A DNA stretch of 64,000 nt from Caprimulgus europaeus (lineage: Eukaryota; Chordata; Aves; Caprimulgiformes; Caprimulgidae): positions 3,622,001 through 3,686,000 of the forward strand of contig OU015550.1 in NCBI GenBank assembly GCA_907165065.1, written 5' to 3'. The first letter of the stretch is position 1. Each line of letters starts with the position of its first letter. Under the pieces are notes generated by a model, which did no database searches, was not told where the DNA came from, and worked only from the letters and a program-made list of their open reading frames with translations. Positions 1 through 12,600 of the stretch are shown here, piece by piece. A program made the position numbers and the translations under genes.

Positions 1-680
1 GGGTTGTGAAAACACACCAGGAGCCCTCCAGCATCACAGCAACACAGCCAAAGAGAGGAAGATTAAACCATGACCAACTTGTGCAGGCAAGAGCGGAGCA
101 AACGGCTTTAAAAAGCAGCAGCTGCATTTGCCCATCGCAACGCAATATATCAGGATATTACATGTCATGAGAATAATGTCGAGAACTGAAACAGCAGCAA
201 ATTCAAGGACCCGTTTCTCCCTCAGGCACATTTCTGATGGGTATTTTTCCAAGGACCACAGCCTCAGGCAGGGACATAATTTTCCCCACCACGTTCCTGC
301 AGTTGCCAGAGCTGTGCTGTAGCTGCAGTAACACTGGCACAAAGCTCCTCTGGCTTCTGCAACGCATCCCTGGCGCAGGCGCGCTGCGGGGAGCTCAGCT
401 TTGCTTCTACACCCTGAATTTCTTCTGGTATCTACTCATCCTTGGCTCAGCCAGCCTACAAGCTGCTGGCTGCAAGAAGGGGTTGGGTTTTTTTACCCCT
501 CCCCTCACCAAAACTCATCTCAAACTTACACGTCATCATGACTGTCTGAGATTCTCCCACCCTCCCCTCTCCTTTCCCCTGCCATCACCTGGCTTGTGCG
601 TGGCACAGCTCCTGCAAAGCACCAACTGCAGCTCTCCTTGATGCAAAGAGTGTGTTTTCACATCAGCCCCTTGCTTGTGC

Positions 681-738
681 TGGCCCCTTCAAGTATGGAA
701 AGGTGCAATAAGGTCTCTCCAGAACCTGCTCTTCTCCA
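681..738 (-). repeat. CR1 LINE scrap
   Basis: About 55 bases resemble the segment of the better-preserved copy near 9527-9580, sharing the phrase GGTGCAATAAGGTCTC and the following CTTCTCCAGG. The orientation is the same as most other copies in the window, with the element's sense strand on the minus strand. It is a heavily decayed fragment. Confidence 0.6.
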
Positions 739-1190
739 GGTAATTTGATAATTAGCAGTCAAGCTTTTATACCAGCCCCAAACCTCTCTTTATCTGGCAT
801 TTTTCAGCACCAACAGTGAAGCCCTTGGCAGTTTCCCAAGGAGCCAGGAGAAGAAAAGCAGCTGGGGCAGCTTGTGGAGCTGAAAAGCCACCTCCAGTGA
901 AGCTATCTTGGTCTCCAGGGTGAATCACACCCCTTCCTCCAGCCACTGTGATTTTTCCTAATCTTGAGGATTTCAAGTTTCCCAGCTGAGTGAACCACCT
1001 CTGCCACCTGTGACTCTTTCTTTTTTCTGGTGGATCAACACAGAAGTTTCCTGCTAGAAACCAGAAATGCTCTAACAATGGCTTTAACAGGGCTCCTGGC
1101 CCTACCTCCTGAGGAACCTGTCAGAGGGTAAACCAACCATGCTAAGCTGCCACAGCCTTAACAAAAAGGACAGAAAATCACTGAAGAACC

Positions 1191-1462
1191 AGAGAATCCC
1201 AGGCTGGTTTGGGTTGGGAGGGACCTTAAAGCTCACCCAGTCCCAACCCCCCCGCCAGCAGCAGGGACACCTTCCACTAGACCAGGTTGCTCAAAGCCTC
1301 ATCCAACCTGGCCCAGAACACTTCCAGGGAGGAGCAGCCACAGCTTCTCTGGGCAACCTGGGCCAGGGTCTCACCACTCTCACACCAAATAATTTCTTCC
1401 TCACATCTCATCTCCATCTCCCCTCTTCCAGTTTCAAGCCATTACCCCTTGTTCTATCAGAA
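1191..1462 (-). mobile_element. CR1 LINE, 5'-truncated copy
   Basis: The plus strand shows the reverse complement of a CR1 3' end. It begins with an AGAATC-type end, then GGTTTGGGTTGGGAGGGACC, then the CTAGACCAGGTTGCTC and TGGGCAACCTGGGCCAGG blocks. The same blocks recur at 9219 and 39851. It abuts a second CR1 copy of a different subfamily at about 1463. Confidence 0.85.
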
Positions 1463-1980
1463 TTGCCTAGACGGGAAAAGCACTTTAAGCTCATTGAGTC
1501 CCATCTTTAACCCAACACTGACCAGTCCCCCACTGACCCATGTCCCTCAGCACTGTGTCTACACGACTCTTCAATCCCTCCAGGGATGGGGACTCCACCA
1601 CTGCGCTGGGCAACCCCTTCCAGTGCCTCAGAACCCTTTCAGCAAAGAAATTCTTCCTCACATCCCATCTCAGCTGCCCTGGGCACAACTGGAGGCCATT
1701 TCCTCTTGTCCTGTCCCTTGCTCCTTGGTTGAACAGACCCACCCCCACCTCTCTCCACCCTCCTTGCAGGGAGTTGGACAGAGCCAGAAGGTCTCCCCTC
1801 AGCCTCCTTTTCTCCAGGCTCAACACCCCCAGTTCCCTCAGCCGGGAACTCAGCACACTTGTGCTCCAGACCCTTCCCCAGCTCCGTTGCCCTTCTCTGG
1901 ACACGCTCCAGCACCTCCAGGTCCTTCTTGGAGTGAGGGTCCCAACACTGCACCCAGCACTCGAGGTGTGTCCCAGTAAG
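1463..1980 (-). mobile_element. CR1 LINE, second adjoining copy (different subfamily)
   Basis: This copy carries the blocks CCTCCAGGGATGGGGACTCC, GGCCATTTCCTCTTGTCC and TTCTCTGGACACGCTCCAGC in order. Read on the minus strand, these encode the decayed C-terminal part of the CR1 ORF2 protein and its 3' UTR. The block order restarts relative to the preceding copy, so this is a separate insertion rather than a continuation. Confidence 0.8.
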
Positions 1981-2079
1981 AAGAAGGCAAACACTCCCGG
2001 GGAATCGCCTTGAGCAGGCAGTTGGGATGGGATGTACAGAGCAACCCCCAAGTCCGCACCCATCTCCCCCCCACTCAGC

Positions 2080-2409
2080 CCCTCCAGGAGCCCCGCTGAC
2101 CCCCCACCCTGCCCCTCCCGACCCAGTCCCGGTGCTCAGCGCCGCAGGAGCCGCGTTCCCAGGCCGGGGATGGGGAAGGTGCCTCTAGAGGGAGCTGAGC
2201 CCGGGCCGGCCCCGCGGCCGCATCTATGGTCTGGGGTTGGGTTTCTATTTTTTTTTCTATTTTTTTTTCCTCTCTCTCTTCTTCTTTTCCCTCCTCCTCC
2301 CCGGCCCCGCTCGCTTCCTTCCCCCGCGCTGCGCTGCGGGGAGGAGGCAGGAAGGGAGGCGGCAGGGATGGAGCAGATCCCCGCCGGGATGCGTTAATAC
2401 CGGGACGCG
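2080..2409 (+). promoter_or_regulatory. BAK1: BAK1 promoter and non-coding first exon (GC-rich)
   Basis: A GC- and CpG-rich block contains a GCGGCCGC site near 2215 and a long pyrimidine tract (about 2241-2304). It ends in a strong splice donor: the exon would end at 2409, followed by GTGAGTACCG. The next plausible exon downstream is the BAK1 start-codon exon at 6550, which has its own acceptor and a short 5' UTR. I therefore read this as the BAK1 5' UTR exon and core promoter. The transcription start is not determinable by eye. The linkage to BAK1 is inferred from position and strand. Confidence 0.6.
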
Positions 2410-4178
2410 GTGAGTACCGGGGGACCCTCCCCACAACCCCAGCATGGGGTATCTTTATTATTATCGTTATTCACCGGGGGTGGAGGGGGGAGATAAACCA
2501 GGAGCCCCCAGGGTACCCCAGTAAGGTGGGAGGGGTGGGCAGAGCCGCGGGGCCTCATCCTGTGACCAAGGTTAAAGTCCAGGGGTACCTCAGCACCCCA
2601 CTGTGTGCAATAGCAGGACCGGGGCTGAAAGGTCTCGCTCTGAGCTGATCGTGACCCCATAAGAGGGAATGTCGCCTCTTTCAGTCAGTTTTTCCCTATT
2701 TAGGGTTTTTTTTCCCCCCTTCGTGACGCTGACAGCTGCACCCAGCACATCCCACCATTTGGGGTTCAGGGTGCACAGAGTTGGGTGGGCTTTTGGTAGG
2801 AAGGGTTGGGGACTTGGGTGACATCCGTTTCACCCTGCTGTGACCTCAGCAGCAGGCACGGCACGCGTGGCTTTGCAGGCTTTCCTGCACCTCTGCCTGC
2901 CCAGCAGCACCGGGGATCTCTGGGATGTGGGTGCCTGGGGTTGTGGGGTGACTCTGGCTGCATCTCACTGGGGTTCGTGGGTCAGCTGGACCCTGGTGCT
3001 GGGTGGGTAAACACCAAACTGAGCAAACTCACCTGTTTGCTCTTCCAGGCCAGGCTGGGAGGAGTGGGGCTGATTCTGTGCTGTCGGTGCAGGGATGGCA
3101 GCAGGGCACGGGAATCCTGTGGGATCTCTGTCCTGGAGAGGGTCAGCTGCCCTGCACACCACTAGAATCAGTCCCATGCACAGGCCCAGGGCCAGACCAG
3201 TGAAATGCTCATCCCAGAGGATGCTCCACACATTTCCTGGAACAGGATCTTCATACCATGTTGAGGGATGACTTCAGAGCCCCATAGCCAGGCTTGTCCA
3301 TGGGGATCATGGTAGCTCCTGCAGATCCTCCTGCAGCTTGTGTTCCTGCCTCTCTCTCTAGGCCAGTCCCACCATCTTCCCGGCACCCAAACGCTTTCCT
3401 TTCAAGAAAAGTTGAGAGACGTGATGAACACGTCATGAGGACACACAGGAAATGTGTCAGAGACCTTTACGGAAAGGAGATGAGGGTGAAACGAGGAACA
3501 GTTGAGGCAAAGGTCCTTTTTTTTTTTCATTAGGGAAGTCTGGCAGGTTCCAGGAAGGCTGATTCTTTCCATGGCATGTGCTCCTTAATAAAGATAAGAC
3601 TCGTGTGCCATCTTGGAGGTGTTGCTAAATCCACATCCTAGGTGCCGTCTGCTGCTTTTAAGTCTTTGTGACCTCCTACAAGAGCAAAAGTCAGGGTGGA
3701 GCTGAATCTTTTAACAGCTGCTGGCAGTCAGACACAGCTCCCAGGAACCTGCAGCTTCCCCCAAACCCTCTCTTAAGCCCTGGCCCAAGCCCTGGAGAGC
3801 CTTAATTTTCTGCAGCTTTGGGCTGTCTTTAAGTAAATCCTCCTTCACACCCCTCCCTGCTCTCTTCCAGTATGGTATTCTCATAAAAAAAGGGAAATGA
3901 GGCAAATCAAAGAGGCATTGGGCTGGGAAGTAGGAGGAATGGGGCACAGCAGCACTCTTGATACTGGAGAGGATGGTCAGGGGCACTTTGTCCCCCAGCA
4001 GAGACTGGCAGGGAGATATCTGGGGCGATCACTTGGTTTGCAGGAGTGGGAGTTTAGGGTTCTCCCCCGGGAGCAGGTGGGGGACGAAGCTGCTGGTCCC
4101 AGATGTGCTCGTGTGCAAAAGGGCTGCGGTGTCCTGTGTTGCAAGAGAAGAAAGCGCTGCAAGAAACCACATTGAGAA

Positions 4179-4197
4179 GGAAACCGAAAATGAAAGT
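4179..4197 (+). promoter_or_regulatory. ISRE-like motif (three GAAA units at 6-base spacing)
   Basis: GGAAACCGAAAATGAAAGT contains three GAAA units spaced by two bases, matching the GAAANNGAAA core recognised by IRF-family factors. It lies about 1.8 kb into BAK1 intron 1. Motif match only. Confidence 0.45.
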
Positions 4198-5760
4198 TCC
4201 TCTGAAATGACGGCCACAGTCACAGCCTGCCACTTCCTAAGGGTTTGGCACACGGCAAGCATGAAGAATCACATGAGTCAGCTGCTTCTCCAGAACCAGA
4301 CTCATGTGCACACCAGCCATCCTTCGTGCTGGGCAGGCAGGTCTGCATCAGAAATTCCTTGTTATTTGTGCCTGAGATCAGAGCCAGAGGCAATGGGTTG
4401 ATGTGAAATGACTGGTTGCACCTATAGAACAAACTGGCAGCTGAACTCTTGGGGTGCATCCAAAGTGCAGCCTCTGGTTACAGCAGCGTGGAGCACGGTA
4501 GAAATTCACACTGCTTCGCTTAGCCACGAGCTCCAGAGAGCTGCTCGAGTCTGGGCTTGCTTCCTCTGGAAAGGCACCAAGGCCTTCTGATGGAAGGTGG
4601 GCTGCAGCTGTAGCCTTGCTCAGTGCCCAAGGAGGGGCTTGAGATGAGGCACAGGAGGGTTTCCTCTGTGGAGAAGGGAATGGGGACACGTGCATCTGCT
4701 CCAGGCACTCCCCAAGCTGTGCCCACCACATCCCAGAACAGGGAAGAGCAAGGAGAGGAGCAGCTCTGGAGTCTGGGTCTCTGCTGATCTGGGCAAGTGG
4801 GAGCCAGCTCTTCTCCCAGCTTTACCCACAGTCCCAACTGCTGATCATCATGGTGTTTTCAGCTTTTCTTTGGATGGGGATGTTTGAAGCTGGGGAGGAA
4901 AAGGGAAATCCTGTCCTTGGGGGCACATAGGAAAAAACAGCATCTCCATCAGTGTGTCACTGCAGCCCAGGGTCCCTGAATGCAGCTATGCAAACACACG
5001 ATGCCTTTCTAAGCCAGGCATAGAAGTAAGCATTGCATTTCCAGCCCCTCATCCCCACCTTGACCACAGGCCATACTTTACCATTTAGAGTCTCAATTTC
5101 TTTGTTCTTCTGAATAATCTTCGATGCAAATTTACAAGCTTGGACCATGTGTTGTGCTTCTAATCTTGACATAAGTGGTTATTTATCCATAACCAATGCT
5201 TTTAAAAATTCTTGCCCACAATGCAATTTAAATTTCTGTGTGTCAGTGTGACCTCGTGAATTTAGATCTGGTGCAAATCAGAAAACCCAGCAGTGTAGAA
5301 ATCTGGGCTGGGAACATGTACTGGCATGCCAAGAACAGGCTGTGACCTGCCCTGGTCTCCCTCTAACCCTGACAGGAACTGTGTGGCCTCACTTCCTTCT
5401 CTGCAAAAACCAGGGGGTGAGCTGAGTGAGATCAGCAGAGGGGTGAAGGAGCTGAGGACTGCAAGAGCTCTAGACCACAGGTTTGGGAGACCTCTGAAGT
5501 TCAGGGGCAGTATGAACTGGGTGTTTGGTCCTCATGTCGTTATCTTATTCTGAGAAGAGCTCAAAATAAGAAACATAAAGAACAGGGGGAATTAGAGCCT
5601 TTGGATACAGGAAAACAGAGACCTCATCTCTTGTGGAAGTTGTGGAAAACAAGTCTGGAGGTGCTTGGCAGGAGAAATCAGCACAGTCACGGCAGCTTGG
5701 TGTGGTCTCAGGTTGGTGGGCTCTTGCTGTGCTCTGAACCATGGTTGGGATAGCAGCATT

Positions 5761-6030
5761 TCATAGAATCATTTGGTTGGAAAAGACCTTTCAGATCATT
5801 GAGTCCAACCATACCTGTCCACTACTAAACCATCTCTGAGCACCTCATCTACTTATCTTTTAAATCCCTCCAGGGATGGGGACTCAACCACCTCCCTAGG
5901 CAGCCTGTTCCAGTGACTGAGAACCCTTTCAGTGAAGAAATTTTTCCTGATATCCAACCTGAACCTCCCTTGGTGCAACTCGAGGCCATTTCCTCTTGTT
6001 CCATCACTTGTTACTTGGGAGAAAAGTATC
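5761..6030 (-). mobile_element. CR1 LINE, 5'-truncated copy
   Basis: It starts with TCATAGAATCATTTGGTTGG, the reverse complement of a CR1 3' terminus. CCTCCAGGGATGGGGACTCA, CAGCCTGTTCCAGTGA and GAGGCCATTTCCTCTTGTTC follow. The minus strand gives the decayed ORF2 tail. It sits in BAK1 intron 1, antisense to the gene. Confidence 0.88.
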
Positions 6031-6549
6031 TTGGGCAGCAGCAGAGCCCCACGACTCAGCTCCCAGACCCGTTCTCCGGGTGCAGCCGGGGAGTCGCAGA
6101 GCCCTTTGTACTGGGATTTTTGCTGTTGTCCCAGCATGAAGTCACTGCAGATGCTGCTGTTGTGTGGACTAAGAGGCAGAGCAGCCCATGGCACTTGCTG
6201 AGCGGGTCAGAGGATAGCTGACAGGTTTCCAGTAAGGGTGGGGAGGTGGTGAGGTGGTGTGAGGAGTTGGGTGACTTTCCTTTTCTGGCATAGGACTAGG
6301 CAAATGTGTTACTGAGAAGGGTGAGGATGAGAGGAGAAATCTAGCCAAGGGACTTGGTGTGGCTGGGAATCAGGGAATGCTCATACTGGGGAGGGAGGAG
6401 CCAGGTCACTGGCAGAGATAAAAGCAGGTAACCTTGTTCCTCACAGCTCTTGGCTCAGCCAAAGAGGTTTCCTAAGACTGGTGAAGGACCATGAGATGCC
6501 AGTGTCCCTGCAGGCTGCTCATAACTCAGGTCATCTCTCCTCACCCCAG

Positions 6550-6652
6550 GTAAAGCTGATCCTCCCAAGCATCTCTGCAATGGCCTCAGGGAACGACGGT
6601 GACCCACCAAGGGCCCATGGACGCCGGGGAAGCAATGAGCACGGGCTGACAG
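6550..6652 (+). CDS. BAK1: BAK1 start-codon exon
   Basis: The acceptor CACCCCAG precedes 6550 and the donor is GTAAAAAG at 6653. Coding begins at ATG 6580, in the context TGCAATGG, and supplies residues 1-24 plus one base. The segment 6550-6579 is 5' UTR. This N-terminal region is proline/glycine rich and disordered, as in the mammalian protein. Confidence 0.9.
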
Positions 6653-9600
6653 GTAAAAAGCTTGCTGGGATATTCAAAGAAAGAACCATTTTCAACCCAT
6701 TCTATTTTTCCCCTGCTGTGTTTCTTTGAAGAGATAGTTTTTTTCATACCTCCAGGGTTTTTTTTTGCAATATTGGGATAACAAATCAAGTCCATAAAGC
6801 TGGACGTGAACTGGGAGAGCGCGTGCTCGATGCTTTTGGGAGATGCTTGGCATTGGATTAGTGTGGTGGGCTGCAAGAGGGGCTTGAAAGGGACAGAGAA
6901 AACAACATGCTGGGAGCTGCCAGACTGGGGTATGCTGGCAGCTCTGCAGGTGCCAGAGGGCACAGAGATTGGGGTGCAGGGCAGATCACCCCGGCTGCGT
7001 GTTGTCATCTACTTTCCCTTTCTCACAAGAGAGTGAAAGGTGCTTGATGTTTATAACACACAGAAGAACAGGCTGTGCTGAGCAGTGCTTGGTCCCAGGC
7101 GGTTGGTTTCAGTCTTGCTGTATCAGCTGCTGGATGAAGTCGGGTCTCTGGTGCGGTTTGGCATAGCAGTGATGAGAAGTTACAGCTCACCAGCACTCAG
7201 AAGCGGTTCAGTCCGTGTCTGGTGTGTGCTGAGCCCAGCAGACTGTGTAATTGCCTTTCACCCTGATGGGTGAAACTGGGAGCGGGGCTGAAAGGAACCC
7301 AGGAAAAACCTCAGCTCCCGTTTCATCCCCAAATGATCGAATGCTGCGACATAGGAAGCTGGTAAAGACCAGTGATGACTTCACCTGTTTTGCAGGTGGA
7401 CTTGTAAATAAAGCTGAGTCACTGCAGCTCTGTGAAGAGTGGAGATCAGGAGCTACACCTGACTGTTCCTGTACTGAGCCCAGGTCCAGCTCAGAGCTGG
7501 TTTATTGGCCACTATCAGTATAATATTGATAATGTTATTTATACTCTGGTATAGCCTGGACTCATCTCTATCTCAGAGTACCATTTGTGCTGCTAAATCC
7601 ATCTCAGACTCCTCTCCATCTCAGAATACGCTTTGGGCTAGATTCTGCATGAATACACTGAAAGAAAAAAAAAAAAAAACAACCTTGTCCTTCCCTTACT
7701 GAAGTCTATAAGGTAGGAAAATAAATAAATAAGAGCAGTTGTTTACGTGCACTGATTTCCTGTTGAGGCCAACGAGATGCTGATGTGAAAACCAGTGAGA
7801 GGATCAGGCCCTGACCTCTACCCACACTGTTTTACCGTCACGTTTCCTGTACACTTGTAAACACTTCCTGGTGGTACTGGCATCCCCCTGCTTCCCAAAT
7901 CTCGAGGGGGTCCGTCTGGAATTTTGGAGGTAGGATCTCTGCGGTCCTTTTAGGCAGAAGCTTCATGGACTCCAGCAGAAGCAGAAACATGCAGCTTCCA
8001 CCACCATGTGCTATGGGAGTACAGGGCAGAAGAAAGCTTTTGTCAAGAGGTATTAAGCCTGGTTTTCATTTTGGGCTCGTTTGCTCTGTGTATTTATCTT
8101 TGGATGCAGTAGGGAGCAAAGAGATTTATCTGCTGTTGGAGGATTTGCTTGAGCATTGTTCTGAGCCCTTGTTCTACCAGCTGGTGCTTAGGGCATGGGC
8201 AAGTTGCTGCTGTTTCTGTCTAGGTTGGGTGGCAGTTGGCACTTGTGATGTTTTTAGGACATGGCAGAGGAAGGCAGGAGCTTCATACTCCTGGCAGGAT
8301 GTGATGAAGAAGAGGAGCAACTTAGAGTCATGCAGAGGGGAGCAAGCATTGCAGGAGGAGGGGTGGGTGGCCCAGCAGCAACAGTGCTGAGCTCAGCTCA
8401 GGAAATAGGGTTTATACTTCCTAAAATGAACAGTTCTCATCTAACATGGGGGTGGCACATCCCTGGTCAGACACAGACAGCTGTGGGAATGGTTTGGATA
8501 CATCAGGGCTCAGATCTGTGGGACAAGCCATGGGTGTGGCTGTCCTCACACTTGCAGGTAACCACACCAATTGCAGCTCAGCCAGAGGGGCTGGTCCACG
8601 TGATGAAAATATTGTTTCTATGGTCACACTTTGCTCCTCTCTAGACCACATGAGCTGGAATCCCAAAGCCCTTGGCTGAGAAGGGTGATGTCTTGCTATA
8701 TCCACTCATAACAACTTGGGGAATGGAGAGAACTTTGATGTGAGTCTCTGCAAGGATGTCCGAGGTGGGAGGGTGGAAAGCCCAGCCACCCTGACTCACA
8801 GTTTGCAGTGACAGATTGGCAACTGTTCTCTTCCTCAGATTACCTGGGCTTTCTCATCTGTCTGCACGTGTTTAATCCTCACAAAACACACCTAGAGAGG
8901 CGCGAGGTCTGGTCCTGGGTCGTTTGTCTTCACTCTGGACTTGACACTGCGTGTGAAGCAAGGGATGAGCTGATAAATAGTTGCTTGGGGATGTCATTCG
9001 TGTGTCTGTGAGCATCTCTGTGTCTTCATCTCCAAGATCACCTGCAAAATCAGTAGGAAAAATGTGACCTGCTTGTTTAAGCCTGGGTTCTCATACATTC
9101 TGTAGAGCAACTGAAACCATTTAAACATGCTTGTCTCTTGTTTGGTCCCACGCAGTTCCTACCTCCAGCACAGACATGGAGTATTGGACTTCCTTGTTGA
9201 ACTGCATCTCCCATCAATATCACAGACTGGTTTGGGTTGGAAGGGACCTTTCAAGGTCTCTGGTCCAACCTCCTGCCGTGACAGGGACATCTTCAACCAG
9301 ATCAGGTTGCTCAGAGCCCCGTCCAACCTGACCTTGAGTGTTTCCAGGGTTGGGGCTTCTACCACCTCTCTGGGCAACCTGGGCCAGGGTCTCACCACCC
9401 TCAGTGTAAAAAAAATTATTTCTTAAATCTAGTTCAAATCTCCTCTCTTTTAGTTTGAAACCATTTCCCCTTGTCCTATCACTACAGGCCCTGCCTGTAG
9501 TTTGTCCTCATCTTTCTCATAGACCACTTAAGTATTGAAAGGTGCAATAAGGTCTCCCTGGAGCCTTCTCTCTTCGAGGCTGAACAACCCCAACTCTCTC

Positions 9601-12600
9601 AGCCTGTCCTTATAGGAGAGGTACTCCATCCCTCTGATCATTTTTGTGACCTCCTCTGGACCTGCTCCAGCAGATCCAGGTCTTTCCTGCGCTGAGGACC
9701 CCAGAACTGGAGGCAGCACTGCAGGTGGGGTCTCACTAGAGCAGAGTAGAGGGGCAGAACCCCCTCCCTTGACCTGCTGGCCACACTGCTGGGGATGCAG
9801 GACATGGTTGGCTTTCTGGGATGCGAGTGCACATTGTCAGCTCACATCCAGCTTTCCATCCCCCTGTACTCCCAAGTCCATCTCTGCAGGGCTGCTCTCC
9901 ATCCCTTCATCTCCAGCCTGTATTGATTCCAGGAATTGCCCCAGCCCAGGTGCAGGGCATCTCCAGGCTGGACATCTCCCTCTGTGCAAACAGATGAGCC
10001 CAAGGGATGCTGCCAGGTTACATCTATCATGATTACAGTCTGTACCAGGGCTATTTAATTGAGCTGTAACAAGGTCTAATGGATAATTTTGGTGAGACCT
10101 GCCAGTTTTTACCATAGTGTGGCTGCTCTCCAGGAGACAGGACCAGTGATAAGCAAAGGATTCTGCACAGAAATGCAGATGTTGAGTGTTTGAGACTGGC
10201 TGGGGTCTGGTCTGTGGTGTGGATCTAGGTGAGAAGCTGGTGGGGTAGGTCTGGTCTGGATGCTGAGAGTGCACTGGGGACCAAGGACAACAGGGTTTCT
10301 GGAGAAGGAGCTGGTCCTACCTTGCAGTGTGGGGGGTTCACAGCAGCTTGTCAGCCCCCTCACACAGCTCTGATGATCCCACATGGATCCCAGAAGAGCT
10401 CCAAACCACTCTCTTCCTCTCCGCTGCTGTGTCCACATGGCAAATCTTGATCCAGATCCTCATCCTTTGAGTGGGAAAGACCCAGAGATGGTCCCAGTGG
10501 GTGCTGTGGGTTCACACCTGGGGGAAAAGAGATATGTGTTCTCCTGTCCTTGTGTTACCAAAAATAGCGTCGGGGTAATTAAAGCCAGGGAATTTTTTTG
10601 GTGCAGTTATTTCCTCTTTTGTTCTCGCTGTGTGTTTACCCTGCCTCTCACTGAAACTCTGAGTCAGTCAGTTTGGTTTTCTGGCTCTCGGTGGAGCAGT
10701 CACCGGCTCCTCTGTAAGGTGGGATTTGTTTGCCACCAAATAAACCTATTCCTGCAAAACAAAAAAAACAATCCCCTGAAAACACAGCAACCAGGGCTTG
10801 TCATTTCCCTTCACCTTTGTTTACCCTGAACTTGGTGTAACCCGAGTCTCTGCACGACAGGTCCTCTCCCCCACACTTCATCTGGGGCTGGACCCATCAC
10901 CCTGGAGACCCATGGGGGCCACATAGATGTGACTGTCCAGAAAACCTCTGTGACAAGCAGTGTGGCATGTTTTGGAGACAGGGTTTATATGGAGCAGTGT
11001 TGCCAGGACAGCTGTGTCCACCAAGCCAAGTCCTCATGTCCCTTGCTTGGGCAGGAGCATCACTACTGTGGAAATGCAGTTTCCAGCATAGCCAGTCTGG
11101 TGGGTGGATATACTGGGATGCTGGGAAATGGTTCTAGCTGGGTTGACAGCGTTGCTGGTGCAGATGTGCTGCTGTGTGTCACCAGCACGCCTTGCAGGAC
11201 AATCACCCAAAGCCATGGATCTGCAGGGTCCTGTGCTTCTAACATTTCCCCCCCACCCCACCCAAGGAGCTCATCTCCCTGGGCTTTGCACCTTGTTTAA
11301 CAAGCATCTGTGAATCTCCAGCTGGAATGGAGATATCCTGACAAAGGAGCAGGGCTCTGATCCATCCATCCCATTTCTGCCCCCTGCAAATCCTGCATCT
11401 TAGGGAAAAAAACAACTGGGAAGAACTGTGTTATTGGGACTTTAGGGCCAGCTCCCCCCAAGCCCCATGGGGTGACTTAGCTGGGCTGCTGGCTGGTTGG
11501 GGTCTGGTGCTCTAAGCCCAGATTGCTTTTTGAGCCAGCTGAAACCCAGCTCTAATCAAAGCCCTCCCGTGACAGCGCGGGTGCTTTCCCCGGGAGCAGT
11601 GTAACCTGTGCGATAAGGTATCAGCCACCACGGTACCTACGGGACAGAAACGCCTCACCGGGGGCTCCCTGCTCCACAGGGGGCAGGTCCTGGCTCCATC
11701 CAGACCCTTACCCTTCCCTGAGCATGGGGAAGGGCCAGGGTCTTGCCCTTGAGCTGTTTGCAGACGGGCACACGCCGGTTGTTTCCGACTCGCTGCCTGC
11801 TCGCGCGGAGCCGGGTGGGTTTTCGCGCCCTCGGGACCGGGTGACGTTACCGCACAGGCGCCTTCCCCCGCTCAACCCCGAGTGCTTGGCGTGCCGGGCT
11901 CTGCTTGTTTACCAGAGCAAGGGAAGAAAGCTGTGGCACCCAAAACCAGCCCCAACCTCCCCACCACGATACCCCCAGCTCACCCCCAGCCTCCCGCTCA
12001 CCAGTTTATTGCTTCCACGGGTGTTTGGTAGCAAATTGGGGTGTCTGTGCTCACACTGTGGCAGTGGGTGAGCTGGAGCAGGAATTTGGTCCAAACTTAT
12101 CACCTGGCTGTTAATCTGCTTTCAAGTGCAGGATGGGGAGTCACAGAGTCACAGGTAAGGGTTGGAGGGGACCTCTGAAGATCACCCATCTGGGTTACAG
12201 TTTGAGTTATTCAAAAACTCCTCTCCTGTCAGTTCCTGCCAGCAGCCCGTGCAGAAGATGCAAACCCTGCCCTGACATTGCCACTGCCAGGCTGCTGGGC
12301 TTACATTAAACCAGTGATGGGTGATTGAATCAGCAAGGAATGATATGAAATGACCAGTTTAACTTTTACTCACCACATCATCGCTGGTGCCGTGCAAGGG
12401 CACGATCGTTGGTGACACTGAAACACAAGACTGTTTGCTGAGGGTGGATGGGCAGCACTGGACTGAGCTTTGCTTCCCAGTTTAGGTTTGGATCTGAGAT
12501 TCCTGAACTTGTTTGTGCTGAGCAATTCCCTCACCAAGAGGTGCTGTCACGTGCAGATTGCTGCCAAGCGCGAGCCCTTCTACATCTGGTTTGTGTTGTG

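Larger units (their letters stand above)
1..2060. other. Upstream flank of BAK1, no gene recognised
   Basis: I see no exon or RNA gene in this flank. It contains a short CR1 scrap near 681-738 and two adjoining CR1 copies from 1191 to about 1980. Open frames here on both strands either coincide with CR1 or have no recognisable protein sequence. The 3' end of an upstream neighbour could lie here, but nothing supports one. Confidence 0.6.
2410..6549 (+). other. BAK1: BAK1 intron 1
   Basis: This is the interval between the putative 5' UTR exon and the start-codon exon. It contains an interferon-response-like motif (4179-4197), a minus-strand coding-like scrap (about 5082-5172) and a CR1 copy (5761-6030). 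I see no further exon in it. Confidence 0.5.

Noticed and set aside
1287-1979. 230-residue open frame and overlapping minus-strand frames
   Set aside because: They lie entirely within two CR1 copies, and the plus-strand frame is antisense to the element.
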